Shown here: positions 6,485 to 14,588 of the stretch, piece after piece
Layout of the letters: every line of letters begins with the position of its first letter
Position numbering within the stretch: position 1 is the first letter of the stretch
Assembly (NCBI GenBank): GCA_964412365.1
Contig: CAYPOI010000045.1
Location: forward strand, 1-21,292
DNA: 21,292 bases
Reading direction: 5' to 3'
Source of the DNA: CAMTWZ01 sp964412365
GTDB taxonomy: Bacteria > Bacteroidota > Rhodothermia > Balneolales > HLUCCA01
Program-made: the position numbers and the translations under genes
Notes under the pieces: generated by a model
The model's input: the letters and a program-made list of their open reading frames with translations, nothing else
Databases searched by the model: none
What the model was told of the DNA's origin: nothing

Positions 6485-7252
6485 ACCCCACATCATCCCG
6501 ACAGCGAGCACCATCAACCCCGCATGCATCACTTTCATCAGTCGGGGATCCACCACATCATGCAATCTCACTCCGAAGAACGCGCCAGCGAATGCGCCAA
6601 CGAGCAAAGGCAACGATCGAACCACATCCACATACATCCATAATTGGACGAAACCGGCGAACGAGATCACAACGATGGCCAATTCGGAGACGCTGACCGT
6701 CCGTTTATAGGACTGTTTGAACCACAAATGAAGGATGGGCACCATCAGCAATCCGCCTCCGATGCCAGCCAATGTGGCGATGAAGCCGCCCGCAACGCCA
6801 ATCACGCTCAACTCTTTCCACGTCAACTCCCGATCCATATTCACAACAGGTTTTCCCAATTGTCGGCTGAAATACGTCTTGTAAATCAACTGGGCAATGG
6901 AATACACGAGCAGGGATGTGATCAATATCCGGAATATCGGTCCTGTGAAATATGGACTCGTGGCGATCCATTTCCCAAGGATCGTGCCGATCACACCGAA
7001 GGATCCGGCTACGATTCCTTCCCTTACATAACTCGTGGATCGCAGATGATGCCGAAGGCTTCCTCCTAAGGAGGATGTGAATGTGCAGAACAGGGATGTG
7101 CCAATCGCCCATAACTCCGGACGCTCAAACCCGGCATCTTGAAAGATCCAATACAAGACGGGTGTGAATATCAGTCCACCCCCGATTCCAAGCATTCCCG
7201 CAAGGATTCCGGTCAGAATTCCGACCACAAGCAGAAGCAAAATCAGCGTCAA
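6482..7252 (-). CDS. TSUP (TauE/SafE) family membrane permease
   Basis: 256 residues with about eight hydrophobic segments. Two internally repeated motifs, GILAGMLGIGGGLIFTPVL near residue 15 and FIATLAGIGGGLLMVPIL near residue 157, are the tandem signature of the TSUP family. These are inner-membrane transporters of sulfite, sulfonates or other small anions; the substrate here cannot be assigned. The start is TTG at 7252, which overlaps the stop of the upstream barrel gene (TTGA), indicating translational coupling as the last gene of the minus-strand cluster. The stop codon lies at the edge of a heptamer array. Confidence 0.9.
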   Translation of the reverse strand: MTLILLLLVVGILTGILAGMLGIGGGLIFTPVLYWIFQDAGFERPELWAIGTSLFCTFTSSLGGSLRHHLRSTSYVREGIVAGSFGVIGTILGKWIATSPYFTGPIFRILITSLLVYSIAQLIYKTYFSRQLGKPVVNMDRELTWKELSVIGVAGGFIATLAGIGGGLLMVPILHLWFKQSYKRTVSVSELAIVVISFAGFVQLWMYVDVVRSLPLLVGAFAGAFFGVRLHDVVDPRLMKVMHAGLMVLAVGMMWG

Positions 7253-8382
7253 AACGTGTACCCCACTCCCATGTAGAAACGGCTGATATCCTCACTGAAT
7301 CCGAAGTCACCGCGAACCATGAAATCCGGTGTGAAGAGGGATAGTGCGAAGCCGACACCCCACGTGTGAATGAGATTCTCCGGAATCCTGGCATAGTCGT
7401 GATTCAGAACAACGCCACCACCATCCCGAAACACGTGCATCCCGACTTTGATGGCTTCGTTCCGATTTTCGTACAACCACGTCCGGATTTCGGAATTGTA
7501 CCACATCGCTCCATCCCCGCGATATCGGTTCATCGGCAGTCCACGCACGTTCTGATCGCCGCCGATTGTTGGCATGAACCAAAAGGGAACATCCCCTGAC
7601 GCATGCTGCATACCGACGCGTCCGGCCAACACAAATAGGTGACCGATTCGGATCGGAACATATTGGGTGGCTTCGGCCAAGACCAAAAAAGCGGAATAGG
7701 ATTCGGGCAGCAGGTTGGGAAGAAATCGTGCCTCGATCAAAGCGGTATTTCCACGAATCGGAGCGATTTCAGCATCCCGATTCTCCCATTGGAGTCCCAA
7801 TCCGGCACCGGTCGACCATCCCCCATCCGTACCATTCGGTATATCCTGCCAGAACAACTGCTCCGGATTCCGATCGAACGGTCTGTCATACCCGATTTGG
7901 CCGATCAATACCGCGTCCAGTTGCGCACCCGGGAAACCGGTTCGATACAAGGGCAATCGTCCGCGATAGATAAATCCCGAACTAGCTGATTTGAAAAAAT
8001 TGAGGTCCCCTTCAAACTCATCTTTCCGAAATCTGGAATCCGGTCCGAGTCCGAACCATGTGGATTCTGTCGTCCGATCCGAATACAACTCATAGGTGCT
8101 TCGGATGGATCTCAGGGATGTGCTCGTTCCCTTGCTGGTACGTTCATGCTTGAGATAGATGGAGTAAAACCCCTTCGTACTCACAATGGCCGACACCATT
8201 TGCATGTTCATGTACGGCCGATACCCATCCTTGTAGTGAAATCGGTTTAAGATGCCGCCACCTAGTATACCCAGGTCCGAGGTATATCCGAGTGCGGGAA
8301 GAAATCCGAATTTTGTGCTGTCCGATTGAGCTTGGACTGTGGAAAAAGAGAACGCGAAAAAGATCGAAAAAACGAATTTCAT
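7249..8382 (-). CDS. Outer-membrane beta-barrel protein, BamA/Omp85-type surface antigen
   Basis: 377 residues. MKFVFSIFFAFSFSTVQAQ is a signal peptide with likely cleavage after VQA. The body alternates aromatic and polar residues in strand-like pieces, contains the GRVGMQHASGDVPFWFMPTIGG and VRGLP motifs typical of the D15/Bac_surface_Ag barrel, and ends in FYMGVGYTF with the C-terminal phenylalanine of barrel substrates. No POTRA domains are present, so it is a barrel-only relative rather than BamA itself. It lies 13 bp downstream of the AhpD-like gene and overlaps the TSUP gene, so they are probably co-transcribed. Its role is unknown. Confidence 0.82.
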   Translation of the reverse strand: MKFVFSIFFAFSFSTVQAQSDSTKFGFLPALGYTSDLGILGGGILNRFHYKDGYRPYMNMQMVSAIVSTKGFYSIYLKHERTSKGTSTSLRSIRSTYELYSDRTTESTWFGLGPDSRFRKDEFEGDLNFFKSASSGFIYRGRLPLYRTGFPGAQLDAVLIGQIGYDRPFDRNPEQLFWQDIPNGTDGGWSTGAGLGLQWENRDAEIAPIRGNTALIEARFLPNLLPESYSAFLVLAEATQYVPIRIGHLFVLAGRVGMQHASGDVPFWFMPTIGGDQNVRGLPMNRYRGDGAMWYNSEIRTWLYENRNEAIKVGMHVFRDGGGVVLNHDYARIPENLIHTWGVGFALSLFTPDFMVRGDFGFSEDISRFYMGVGYTF

Positions 8383-8395
8383 AGGCTAAAGTGAT

Positions 8396-8755
8396 TCAAC
8401 CCTGAAAATACCCTTCTTCCTTGAGAATCGAGAGCGTTTCAACTCCATGACGAAAATGCGGAATCACGATGCTTCCACCCACAACCAGGGCCACATTCAT
8501 CGCATCGATCAGCTCGTCATGAGACCACCCGTCTTTCGCGCATTGCTCCAAGTGATAATCGATGCAATCGTTGCAACGAAGCACGGCAGATGCGACCAAA
8601 CCGAGCAACTCTTTCTGTTTTCCGGAAAGGGCTCCATCCCGATAGGTGTTGCTGTCGAGGTTGAAAAACCGTTTGACGCCGAGGTGATCCAGGTCAAGAA
8701 TCTGCTCGTTCAGAGCGGCGCGTTTTTCACGGAAGGCTTGAAGTCGGTTGGACAT
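8396..8755 (-). CDS. AhpD-like carboxymuconolactone decarboxylase family protein
   Basis: 119 residues from ATG at 8755 (MSNRLQAFREKR). An in-frame ATG at 8800 would add 15 residues, but homologous proteins begin near the shorter start. The C61-N-D-C64 pair with H68 is the CxxC...H redox motif of the AhpD/CMD fold, used in thiol peroxidase partners or in decarboxylases. FFNLDSNTYRDGAL and GSIVIPHFRHGVETL are typical of the small CMD subgroup with an unassigned substrate. It sits between the TonB receptor and the barrel protein on the same strand, so a redox or peroxide-defence link to iron uptake is possible but only inferred. A 105-bp spacer separates it from the receptor gene. Confidence 0.87.
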   Translation of the reverse strand: MSNRLQAFREKRAALNEQILDLDHLGVKRFFNLDSNTYRDGALSGKQKELLGLVASAVLRCNDCIDYHLEQCAKDGWSHDELIDAMNVALVVGGSIVIPHFRHGVETLSILKEEGYFQG

Positions 8756-8860
8756 TTGGAGTAGTTGATGTGCATTCGGCAGAAGAATCATCGACATCAA
8801 ACGCGATGAAGCGCCTGATATCGATGTTTTCTCCTCTCAACCCACACGTGCGGGATTTTC

Positions 8861-11008
8861 TTATAAACTTACTTCAAGACCCAAACTTACGAATCGAGGC
8901 AAACCTAAGCGGATGCCTTGGGGTCTACGGCTCGCAATATAGCGTTCATCCGTGAGATTTTTTACGGAACTCGTCAACGTGAAGGCATCCATCCCAGGCA
9001 AATTCCAATTCAAATTGGCATCCATCACCAAAAACGCATCCATCATCCCTTCTTGCCCATCGGCGCTTGGGGTGGTGGAATTCAACACGTCTCCGTATTG
9101 ACGACCGGTGTAGTTTGCACTGAAGCCTGCCTGCAACCCAAATGGAAGGCTCGCATGGACCGATGAGTTCAGCATGATTTCGGGAGCATAGGGCAGCACA
9201 TGTCCGTTCACATTCACGGAGGTTCCGCCATCGTCCACAAAACGGTCGCTACTGAATCTGGCTTGTGTGAAGGTCGCGGCCACATCCCAATCCACAGTAA
9301 ATCCAAGATCGAACAGACGACCGAGTTCAGCGGAAAAACCGGCTTCCAAGCCCAAATGACGGGTGCGACCACCATTGACGAGTCCGGCACCCAAAACTCC
9401 AGAACCGCCGGATGATTCAGATACCGGAATGATTTGGTTGGAAAAGTCCATGTGAAATCCGGTCAACTCAGCGCTTAATCCGTTTGCCAATTCCCCACGA
9501 AATCCGAGTTCAGAGTTCCAACTGTATTCAGCGTCCAACTCAGCGCTCACACCGGTACTGCTGATCGCATCTTTGACTCGGGGCGGGCTGAATCCGCGAT
9601 GGATGCCGGCGAAAACCGACGCATTCCGACTCAGCTGGTAGCTGACACCCACGCCCGGAATGACGGACGACACTTGATCAGACTTCACAACCGAGACTTC
9701 GGTATTTGCCCGGCGAAAAATATCTCGTTCATAGGTGAAGTGTTCGAAACGAACCCCAGGAGTCACAGTCAAGTCATTCGTCACATAAAGTCGATCTTGA
9801 ACAAAGGCACTGTATGCGGAACCAGAACGGACTTCATCTTCGCGCAAGGTTCCGGATGTGGGTCGGGCAACGGTTCCATCAATCCGTTTTTCGTAGGCGC
9901 GTTCGAACACATATCGGAATCCGAAATCGAGTTCGTTTCGGACGTCAGCAATATGGAATGTGGAACTGAATCGTGGTTCGACACCCATCACCTCAAAGCT
10001 TCGATTCCGGTTCCCCGTACGATCGAAGAAGTACAGATCGCCAAGGGTTCGGATGTAGGTGTCTTGCGGACGCGGGGATGTCCGAAAGTCCTGCCTCGAC
10101 CAGTTCCGTGTAGTGGTGTATCCAAATACTGTGGTTTTCAGGCGAAAATTGGGAGTGAAGAAGTGATCGTGAGTCGCGCTCAATGAATAACGACGTACGG
10201 CCAGCTGATCATCAGGTGATGGATGGGTGTAGTCATACAATCCGGAATCATACATGCCTTGGGTGATGCCGACGTAAGTGGAATTCGATACTTCATCATA
10301 GATACCAAGCTTGATACCCAGCACCGATTTCGGAGAGAGCACTTGCTTGAATTTCGCATTCAGATCATGGATGCCGTAATCCAGTATTCCTACGCCGTTC
10401 CCAGATTTCCGCAGATAAGTAACGTTGTAGCCACTATTTCCGAGAGTGGATCCGTGCGAAAAACGACCGATGAAAAATCCATTCTGACCACCACGTACGA
10501 CCGCGTCCGTAGTCGGGACAGGTGGCGGATTGGCGGTCAAATAATTGATCACTCCTCCGATGGTCTGGGGCCCGAACAAGATGGATCCAGATCCTTTCAG
10601 CACCTCAATCCCACTCATGCGGTCGATGGAGGGGGTATAATACAATTCCGGCTCGCCATAAGGAGATAGTGCGACCGGGACTCCATCCTCCATCACCAAT
10701 ACCGTTCTGGATCGATCCGGATCCAAACCCCGAATACCGATATTCGCTCGCATCCCCAATCCTTCTTCGTCCACAATGTTCAAACCGGTCACTTTTCTGA
10801 ACACCTCGTTACCAGAAACAGGTGAGGTTTGTCGGATGGTTTGGAGTCCGACGATTGAAGCCGAACCTGGCAGCCGAAGCAGGCGTTCGGGCAACCCAAG
10901 CACTTCAATCTGAGGCATCTCGCCGGTTTTTATAGAATCCGGAACCTGAGCAAGGGATGTTTGCTGGTATGAAAGGATGAAAAATAAAACGAGAAGAGCG
11001 GATTTCAT
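8861..11008 (-). CDS. TonB-dependent receptor, FecA-like
   Basis: 715 residues. The signal peptide MKSALLVLFFILSYQQTSLA ends before Q21. The plug domain follows, with VFRKVTGLNIVDEEGLGMRANIGIRGLDP and DGVPVALSPYGEPELYY, a signature of FecA-type ferric dicitrate receptors, then IEVLKGSGSILFGPQTIGGVINYLT. The rest is a 22-strand barrel ending in LPRFVSLGLEVSL, with the NLTDERY motif before it. It imports a siderophore or iron chelate through the outer membrane using TonB energy; the ligand is not certain. No N-terminal FecR-signalling extension is seen. It heads the minus-strand cluster and is divergent from the protoporphyrinogen oxidase gene. Confidence 0.92.
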   Translation of the reverse strand: MKSALLVLFFILSYQQTSLAQVPDSIKTGEMPQIEVLGLPERLLRLPGSASIVGLQTIRQTSPVSGNEVFRKVTGLNIVDEEGLGMRANIGIRGLDPDRSRTVLVMEDGVPVALSPYGEPELYYTPSIDRMSGIEVLKGSGSILFGPQTIGGVINYLTANPPPVPTTDAVVRGGQNGFFIGRFSHGSTLGNSGYNVTYLRKSGNGVGILDYGIHDLNAKFKQVLSPKSVLGIKLGIYDEVSNSTYVGITQGMYDSGLYDYTHPSPDDQLAVRRYSLSATHDHFFTPNFRLKTTVFGYTTTRNWSRQDFRTSPRPQDTYIRTLGDLYFFDRTGNRNRSFEVMGVEPRFSSTFHIADVRNELDFGFRYVFERAYEKRIDGTVARPTSGTLREDEVRSGSAYSAFVQDRLYVTNDLTVTPGVRFEHFTYERDIFRRANTEVSVVKSDQVSSVIPGVGVSYQLSRNASVFAGIHRGFSPPRVKDAISSTGVSAELDAEYSWNSELGFRGELANGLSAELTGFHMDFSNQIIPVSESSGGSGVLGAGLVNGGRTRHLGLEAGFSAELGRLFDLGFTVDWDVAATFTQARFSSDRFVDDGGTSVNVNGHVLPYAPEIMLNSSVHASLPFGLQAGFSANYTGRQYGDVLNSTTPSADGQEGMMDAFLVMDANLNWNLPGMDAFTLTSSVKNLTDERYIASRRPQGIRLGLPRFVSLGLEVSL

Positions 11009-11043
11009 GGGATCGACACGATGCTATGTTGAGGTTATTTTGA

Positions 11044-11105
11044 ATTGGTCTAAATTAAGAACAGTTAAATCCATGTCGCAACTTTTAATTTGATTGGTTC
11101 TAAAT
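11044..11105 (-). promoter_or_regulatory. Candidate control region of the TonB receptor gene with a direct repeat
   Basis: ATTGGTCTAAAT (11044-11055) and ATTGGTTCTAAAT (11093-11105) form a direct repeat upstream of the receptor start. On the minus strand TAATTTAG (11050-11057) resembles a Bacteroidota -7 box, with TTG (11080-11082) about 20 bp ahead. It could be a promoter with operator sites; no known regulator box is recognised. Confidence 0.3.
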
Positions 11106-11134
11106 AGGTAGTAAATGATATTTATGAAGTTTTA

Positions 11135-11338
11135 CTGTCCGCAAGTGTCACAACTTTCGTATTTAACGAGCCGAAATTGAATATATCTTCCTCAAAACAT
11201 CGTTATTTTTATATGTTTATTACGTCATTCGGTACAATTTCCACAGATTTTTTTCGGAATCATTTTCTTTCTAATTATTTGATTTTATAGCATTTGCGCA
11301 AATAATAGTGTATTTTATATAGGTACACTTGCGGACAG
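11135..11338. mobile_element. Diverged inverted-repeat element in the divergent receptor-hemG spacer
   Basis: CTGTCCGCAAGTGT at 11135-11148 and ACACTTGCGGACAG at 11325-11338 are perfect 14-bp inverted ends of the same family as 838-1114, with the inner base pair changed on both sides (TCC to TGT). The interior is AT-rich with one recognisable trace of the inner repeat (CCACAGATT at 11241). The ends point outward toward both genes. It fills most of the 357-bp spacer. Confidence 0.65.
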
Positions 11339-11365
11339 CATCCTCCAAATCCCCTACCTTCCACT

Positions 11366-12637
11366 ATGCGAACCCTCATCATCGGCGGCGGTATTTCTGG
11401 CCTCACCCGTGCTTGGCACATGGTTGCGAACGGTCAAGAGGTGGATATTTGGGAAGCTCGTTCCGAACCAGGCGGCGCGATTCGCACTATTCTCCAAGAT
11501 GGCTTCCGTCTCGAAGCCGGGCCCAATTCCCTACAAAACTCCGACCCTCGCATCACGTCATTTCTGTCCGAGCTAGGTCTCGAATCCGAAACCCTAACCG
11601 CGAACCGGTCCGCCGCGAAACGATACATCTACTTGCACGGCCGTCCGGTTCCGACCCCGAACTCCGTCTGGTCGGCCATCACCTCCCCTTTGTTGAGCTT
11701 CAGCGCCAAATTGCGACTCCTGCGCGAACCTTGGGTTCCGAAGCGAACCCTCGCGACGGACGAATCCCTTGGCGACATGGTTGAGCGACGCTTGGGAACG
11801 GAAGCTCTCGAGAATCTCATCAATCCGATGGTCGGCGGAATTTATGCCGGAAACCCCCATTCATTATCCGTCCGGCACGCCTTTCCGAAATTGTGGAATC
11901 TGGAACAAGAGCATGGATCGTTCATCCGCGGCGCCATGAAAAAGCGTGCCACCGGACCCAAGAACGAAATCATCTCCTTTCGCGACGGATTGCAAACGCT
12001 TCCAAATCAAATCGCTCGCGCACTGGGCGACCGTTTCCATCCGAACACAACTCTCAAATCACTTGAATCATCCGATAAACGATTCCTTGCCAATGGGTTG
12101 GAGTATGAACGCGTCATCATGACTTCTCCACCTCATACGTGGCCGACGAACGGTCTCTTAGCCAATAAACCAACTCTTTCTTATGCGCCCATCGTAAGTG
12201 TAAGCTTGGGTTTTGCGGCATCCGATATCACCCATCCGATCGATGGATTCGGAATGCTGATTCCGGAAAAGGAACATCGCGACCTACTCGGCGTCCTGTT
12301 TCCATCCGCCATTTTCCCGAATCGGGCTCCCGAGGGACATCATTTACTTACCTGTTTCATCGGTGGCAGCCGTCAACCCCATCTCACCGAATTGGACGAC
12401 GATGCGATCGCTCAAATGACATTGCACGAATTGCGGAACATGCTTGGTGCAAAAGGAGACCCGATCATGACACACATCACCCGATGGAATCATGCGATTC
12501 CACAGTATGGAATGAATTTCAGCGGGTTTCTGACGGAATTGGAGTCCATTGAGTCGACCTACCCTAGACTCACGTTTTTAGGAAATTTCCGGAATGGCAT
12601 CGGACTCGACAAATGCATCCTCGCGGGGTTGGAATGA
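11366..12637 (+). CDS. hemG: Oxygen-dependent protoporphyrinogen oxidase
   Basis: 423 residues. The FAD-binding motif GGGISG (residues 7-12) is followed by WEARSEPGGAIRT and GPNSLQ near residue 52, a hallmark of the HemG/HemY protoporphyrinogen IX oxidase family, and by VGGIYAGNPHSLSVRHAFPKL in mid-protein. It oxidises protoporphyrinogen IX to protoporphyrin IX, the penultimate step of haem synthesis. The length is at the short end of the family (about 450-470). The ATG start is immediately followed by RTLIIGGG. It overlaps the next gene by ATGA. The divergent partner is an iron-uptake receptor, which fits a common link to iron and haem supply. Confidence 0.9.
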   Translation: MRTLIIGGGISGLTRAWHMVANGQEVDIWEARSEPGGAIRTILQDGFRLEAGPNSLQNSDPRITSFLSELGLESETLTANRSAAKRYIYLHGRPVPTPNSVWSAITSPLLSFSAKLRLLREPWVPKRTLATDESLGDMVERRLGTEALENLINPMVGGIYAGNPHSLSVRHAFPKLWNLEQEHGSFIRGAMKKRATGPKNEIISFRDGLQTLPNQIARALGDRFHPNTTLKSLESSDKRFLANGLEYERVIMTSPPHTWPTNGLLANKPTLSYAPIVSVSLGFAASDITHPIDGFGMLIPEKEHRDLLGVLFPSAIFPNRAPEGHHLLTCFIGGSRQPHLTELDDDAIAQMTLHELRNMLGAKGDPIMTHITRWNHAIPQYGMNFSGFLTELESIESTYPRLTFLGNFRNGIGLDKCILAGLE

Positions 12638-13359
12638 AAACCATTGCTGTCATGGGATGCGGGTGGCTTGGTTTACCGATCGCTTCCGACTTGGCTAATC
12701 GCGGATTCAATGTGACAGGAACCACCACTCGCGAAGAACGGATTCCGGACATCGAGGCGCACGGTGTTCGGGGGCGCATCTATAGGATTGGTGACCCTAA
12801 ACCACCACAGACCGAATGTTATGTGATCAATGTCCCGCCAAGCAAAACAAGCGATTACGTGGCATCGCTACGGGCAACCGCAGAACAATTGCCACCGAAG
12901 TCGAATGTCTTGTTCATCAGCACCACATCCGTTTACACAGGCTGGCCAGACATTTTTCCGGAATCCCAAGTTGTACCCGGAATCGCCTCATCCACAGACC
13001 ATAACACCACATCCAAACATTCATCCATCCCTATCGCCGAGCTGATACTGGCGGAAGGTGTGTTTTGGTCCGGACCCAAAGGCCGAGGAACCATTCTTCG
13101 ATGCGGTGGCCTCACGGGACCGGGTCGCGAACCGGGCCGGTTCTTGGCGGGAAAAACGAATGTTCCTGATCCAGATTCACCGGTTTCGATTTCGCCTTTG
13201 GATGCTGTCGTATATATGGTGGCACTCATCATCGCGACTGGCGATTGGGGAAGGGTAATTAATGCTGTAGAGAGAGATCGCCCCACGAGACGGGATTTTT
13301 ACACGAAAGCGGCACTGGATCTCGGCTTGGAGCCACCTCAATTTGTCAATTCTCTGTGA
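12634..13359 (+). CDS. YeeZ-like NAD(P)-binding SDR/epimerase family protein, short C-terminus
   Basis: 241 residues from ATG at 12634, which overlaps the hemG stop (ATGA). An ATG 21 bp upstream is less likely because the protein then lacks the usual MKTIAVMGCGWLG start. GCGWLG (residues 8-13) is the Rossmann GxGxxG. NVPPSK, SSTSVY-like ISTTSVYTGWPD and ILRCGGLTGPGR match the YeeZ group of atypical extended SDR proteins, whose substrate is unknown. Relatives usually run some 30 residues longer. Here the reading frame ends at the TGA within TCTGTGAAA, where the repeat element begins, suggesting that the 3' end was replaced by it. Confidence 0.82.
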   Translation: MKTIAVMGCGWLGLPIASDLANRGFNVTGTTTREERIPDIEAHGVRGRIYRIGDPKPPQTECYVINVPPSKTSDYVASLRATAEQLPPKSNVLFISTTSVYTGWPDIFPESQVVPGIASSTDHNTTSKHSSIPIAELILAEGVFWSGPKGRGTILRCGGLTGPGREPGRFLAGKTNVPDPDSPVSISPLDAVVYMVALIIATGDWGRVINAVERDRPTRRDFYTKAALDLGLEPPQFVNSL

Positions 13360-13465
13360 AATAAATCTGTGAAATCTGTGCAGATTTTCCTCTTAACTTA
13401 ATACAATACTCTATATTCCGAACGTATGGGGCACTATTTTTTTTAAAAAAGGGACTTGCGGACAG
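13353..13465. mobile_element. Half unit of the GGACTTGCGGACAG element after the YeeZ-like gene
   Basis: AATCTGTGAAATCTGTGCA at 13364-13382, then 69 bp, then GGACTTGCGGACAG at 13452-13465. The layout equals the right half of 838-1114 and the half unit ending at 6450. The left edge reaches into the last codons of the preceding gene. No left terminus is seen. Confidence 0.65.
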
Positions 13466-13530
13466 AATACCTCTACTCCGCTCAAATATCCACCCCTCCA
13501 CCCTTCATATAATATCCGCTCGGTAATTTC

Positions 13531-13561
13531 TTGATTCTCATTTCAGGGTGCCGTATATTTC
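13531..13561 (+). promoter_or_regulatory. Probable promoter of the rplM-rpsI operon
   Basis: TTGATT (13531-13536) is followed after 17 bp by TATATTTC (13554-13561), which fits both a sigma70-like pair and the Bacteroidota TAnnTTTG -7 box (7 of 8 positions). It lies 36 bp upstream of the rplM start. Confidence 0.5.
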
Positions 13562-13597
13562 TCGACTTCACGCTAATCGCACGAAATCTTTCTACCT

Positions 13598-14041
13598 GTG
13601 GATACGATCAGTTTCAAAACATACTCGGCCAAACCAAAAGACATCACCAAAAAGTGGGTCTTAGTAGATGCTGAAGGCCAGACATTGGGTCGCCTTGCGG
13701 CCAAAATCGCCGCGATCCTTCGCGGTAAGACCAAGCCCATCTTCACTCCTCATATGGATACCGGCGACAATGTGATCGTCATCAATGCGGAAAAGATCAC
13801 CCTGTCCGGCAAAAAAATGACCGATAAAGAGTACTTCCGCCACACCGGCTATCCTGGTGGCGTGAAACTCGAGACTCCTGAGAGCCTCCTTGCCAAGCAC
13901 CCGACCCGCCCTGTCACCTTCGCGGTGAAAGGCATGCTTCCTAAAGGTCCACTTGGCCGTCAAATGCTTCGCAACCTTCGTGTGTATGTCGGCTCCGCCC
14001 ATCCGCATGAAGCTCAACAACCCGAAACCATTACGCTCTAA
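13598..14041 (+). CDS. rplM: 50S ribosomal protein L13
   Basis: 147 residues, full length. KKWVLVDAEGQTLGRLAAKIA, the GDNVIVINAEK segment and the KGMLPKGPLGRQMLRNLRVYVG segment are characteristic of L13, an early-assembly 50S protein. The start is GTG at 13598, giving MDTISFKTYSAKP as in Bacteroidota L13. It is followed 6 bp later by rpsI, the conserved pairing that yields a two-gene operon ending at the terminator after rpsI. Confidence 0.97.
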   Translation: MDTISFKTYSAKPKDITKKWVLVDAEGQTLGRLAAKIAAILRGKTKPIFTPHMDTGDNVIVINAEKITLSGKKMTDKEYFRHTGYPGGVKLETPESLLAKHPTRPVTFAVKGMLPKGPLGRQMLRNLRVYVGSAHPHEAQQPETITL

Positions 14042-14047
14042 TTGCTG

Positions 14048-14434
14048 ATGCAACAGATCAACGCAATCGGCCGTCGCAAAACCTCCACCGCCCGTGTTTA
14101 CATGAAACCTGGCAAGGGAGTGATTCTGATCAACGATCGTCCATTCACCGAATTCTTCCCAGTGCTCGCGCACCAAATCACGGTTCTCCAACCTTTCGTT
14201 GTCACTGAGAACGAAGGCAAATGGGATCTTAAAGTGACGGTCAGCGGCGGCGGCGTCAGCGGACAAGCCGGAGCGATCATGCTCGGCGTGGCCCGTGCCC
14301 TCGACAAGCACGACAGCGAGCATCATGCCGCACTCAAATTGAACGGTCTTCTCACTCGTGATGATCGTATGGTTGAACGTAAGAAATACGGTCAGCCAAA
14401 AGCGCGCAAGCGTTACCAGTTCTCGAAACGTTAA
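14048..14434 (+). CDS. rpsI: 30S ribosomal protein S9
   Basis: 128 residues from ATG at 14048 (MQQINAIGRRKTSTARVYM). A TTG six bases earlier, directly after the rplM stop, is possible but less likely. GRRKTSTARV, SGGGVSGQAGAIMLGVARAL and the C-terminal RKKYGQPKARKRYQFSKR tail that reaches the P-site tRNA are all present. It is the second gene of the rplM-rpsI operon. Confidence 0.97.
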   Translation: MQQINAIGRRKTSTARVYMKPGKGVILINDRPFTEFFPVLAHQITVLQPFVVTENEGKWDLKVTVSGGGVSGQAGAIMLGVARALDKHDSEHHAALKLNGLLTRDDRMVERKKYGQPKARKRYQFSKR

Positions 14435-14454
14435 TACCGTTTCAGATTTCCCAC

Positions 14455-14482
14455 GAAGGGCCTTCAATGGCCCTTCTTTTTG
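14455..14482 (+). terminator. Rho-independent terminator of rplM-rpsI
   Basis: Perfect 8-bp stem GAAGGGCC / GGCCCTTC with loop TTCAAT, followed by a run of T, 20 bp after the rpsI stop. Confidence 0.9.
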
Positions 14483-14515
14483 TCTTACAACCAATCCCAC
14501 ATGCATCGTGATTTC

Positions 14516-14576
14516 AAGGGGGCGTGTCTGCTGAAACGCAGATCCCTGAGAAAGCTGACCGGTGCAGAGGCTTAAC
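14516..14576 (+). promoter_or_regulatory. Structured leader upstream of rpsB with alternative pairing
   Basis: TCTGC (14527-14531) can pair with GCAGA at 14538-14542 (loop TGAAAC), enclosed by AGGG (14517-14520) with CCCT (14544-14547). It can alternatively pair with a second GCAGA at 14564-14568. The transcript lies between the rpsI terminator and the rpsB start. A ribosomal-protein autoregulatory site is a reasonable guess; no known riboswitch fits. Confidence 0.3.
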
Positions 14577-14588
14577 AAAACAACACAC

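Noticed and set aside
8841..8854. Terminator after the TonB receptor gene
   Set aside because: The short CCCGC/GTGGG stem lacks a T run on the minus strand, so it is not a convincing terminator for that gene.
10064..10073. CTTGCGGACG as another element terminus in the TonB receptor gene
   Set aside because: It is a partial match in ordinary coding sequence with no associated repeat.
9599..10186. Plus-strand reading frame inside the TonB receptor gene
   Set aside because: It is antisense to a clear receptor gene and has no family features.
14516..14576. TPP riboswitch or hammerhead ribozyme in the rpsB leader (CTGAGA, CTGAAAC)
   Set aside because: Only short core-like words match; the required helices and conserved partners are absent.
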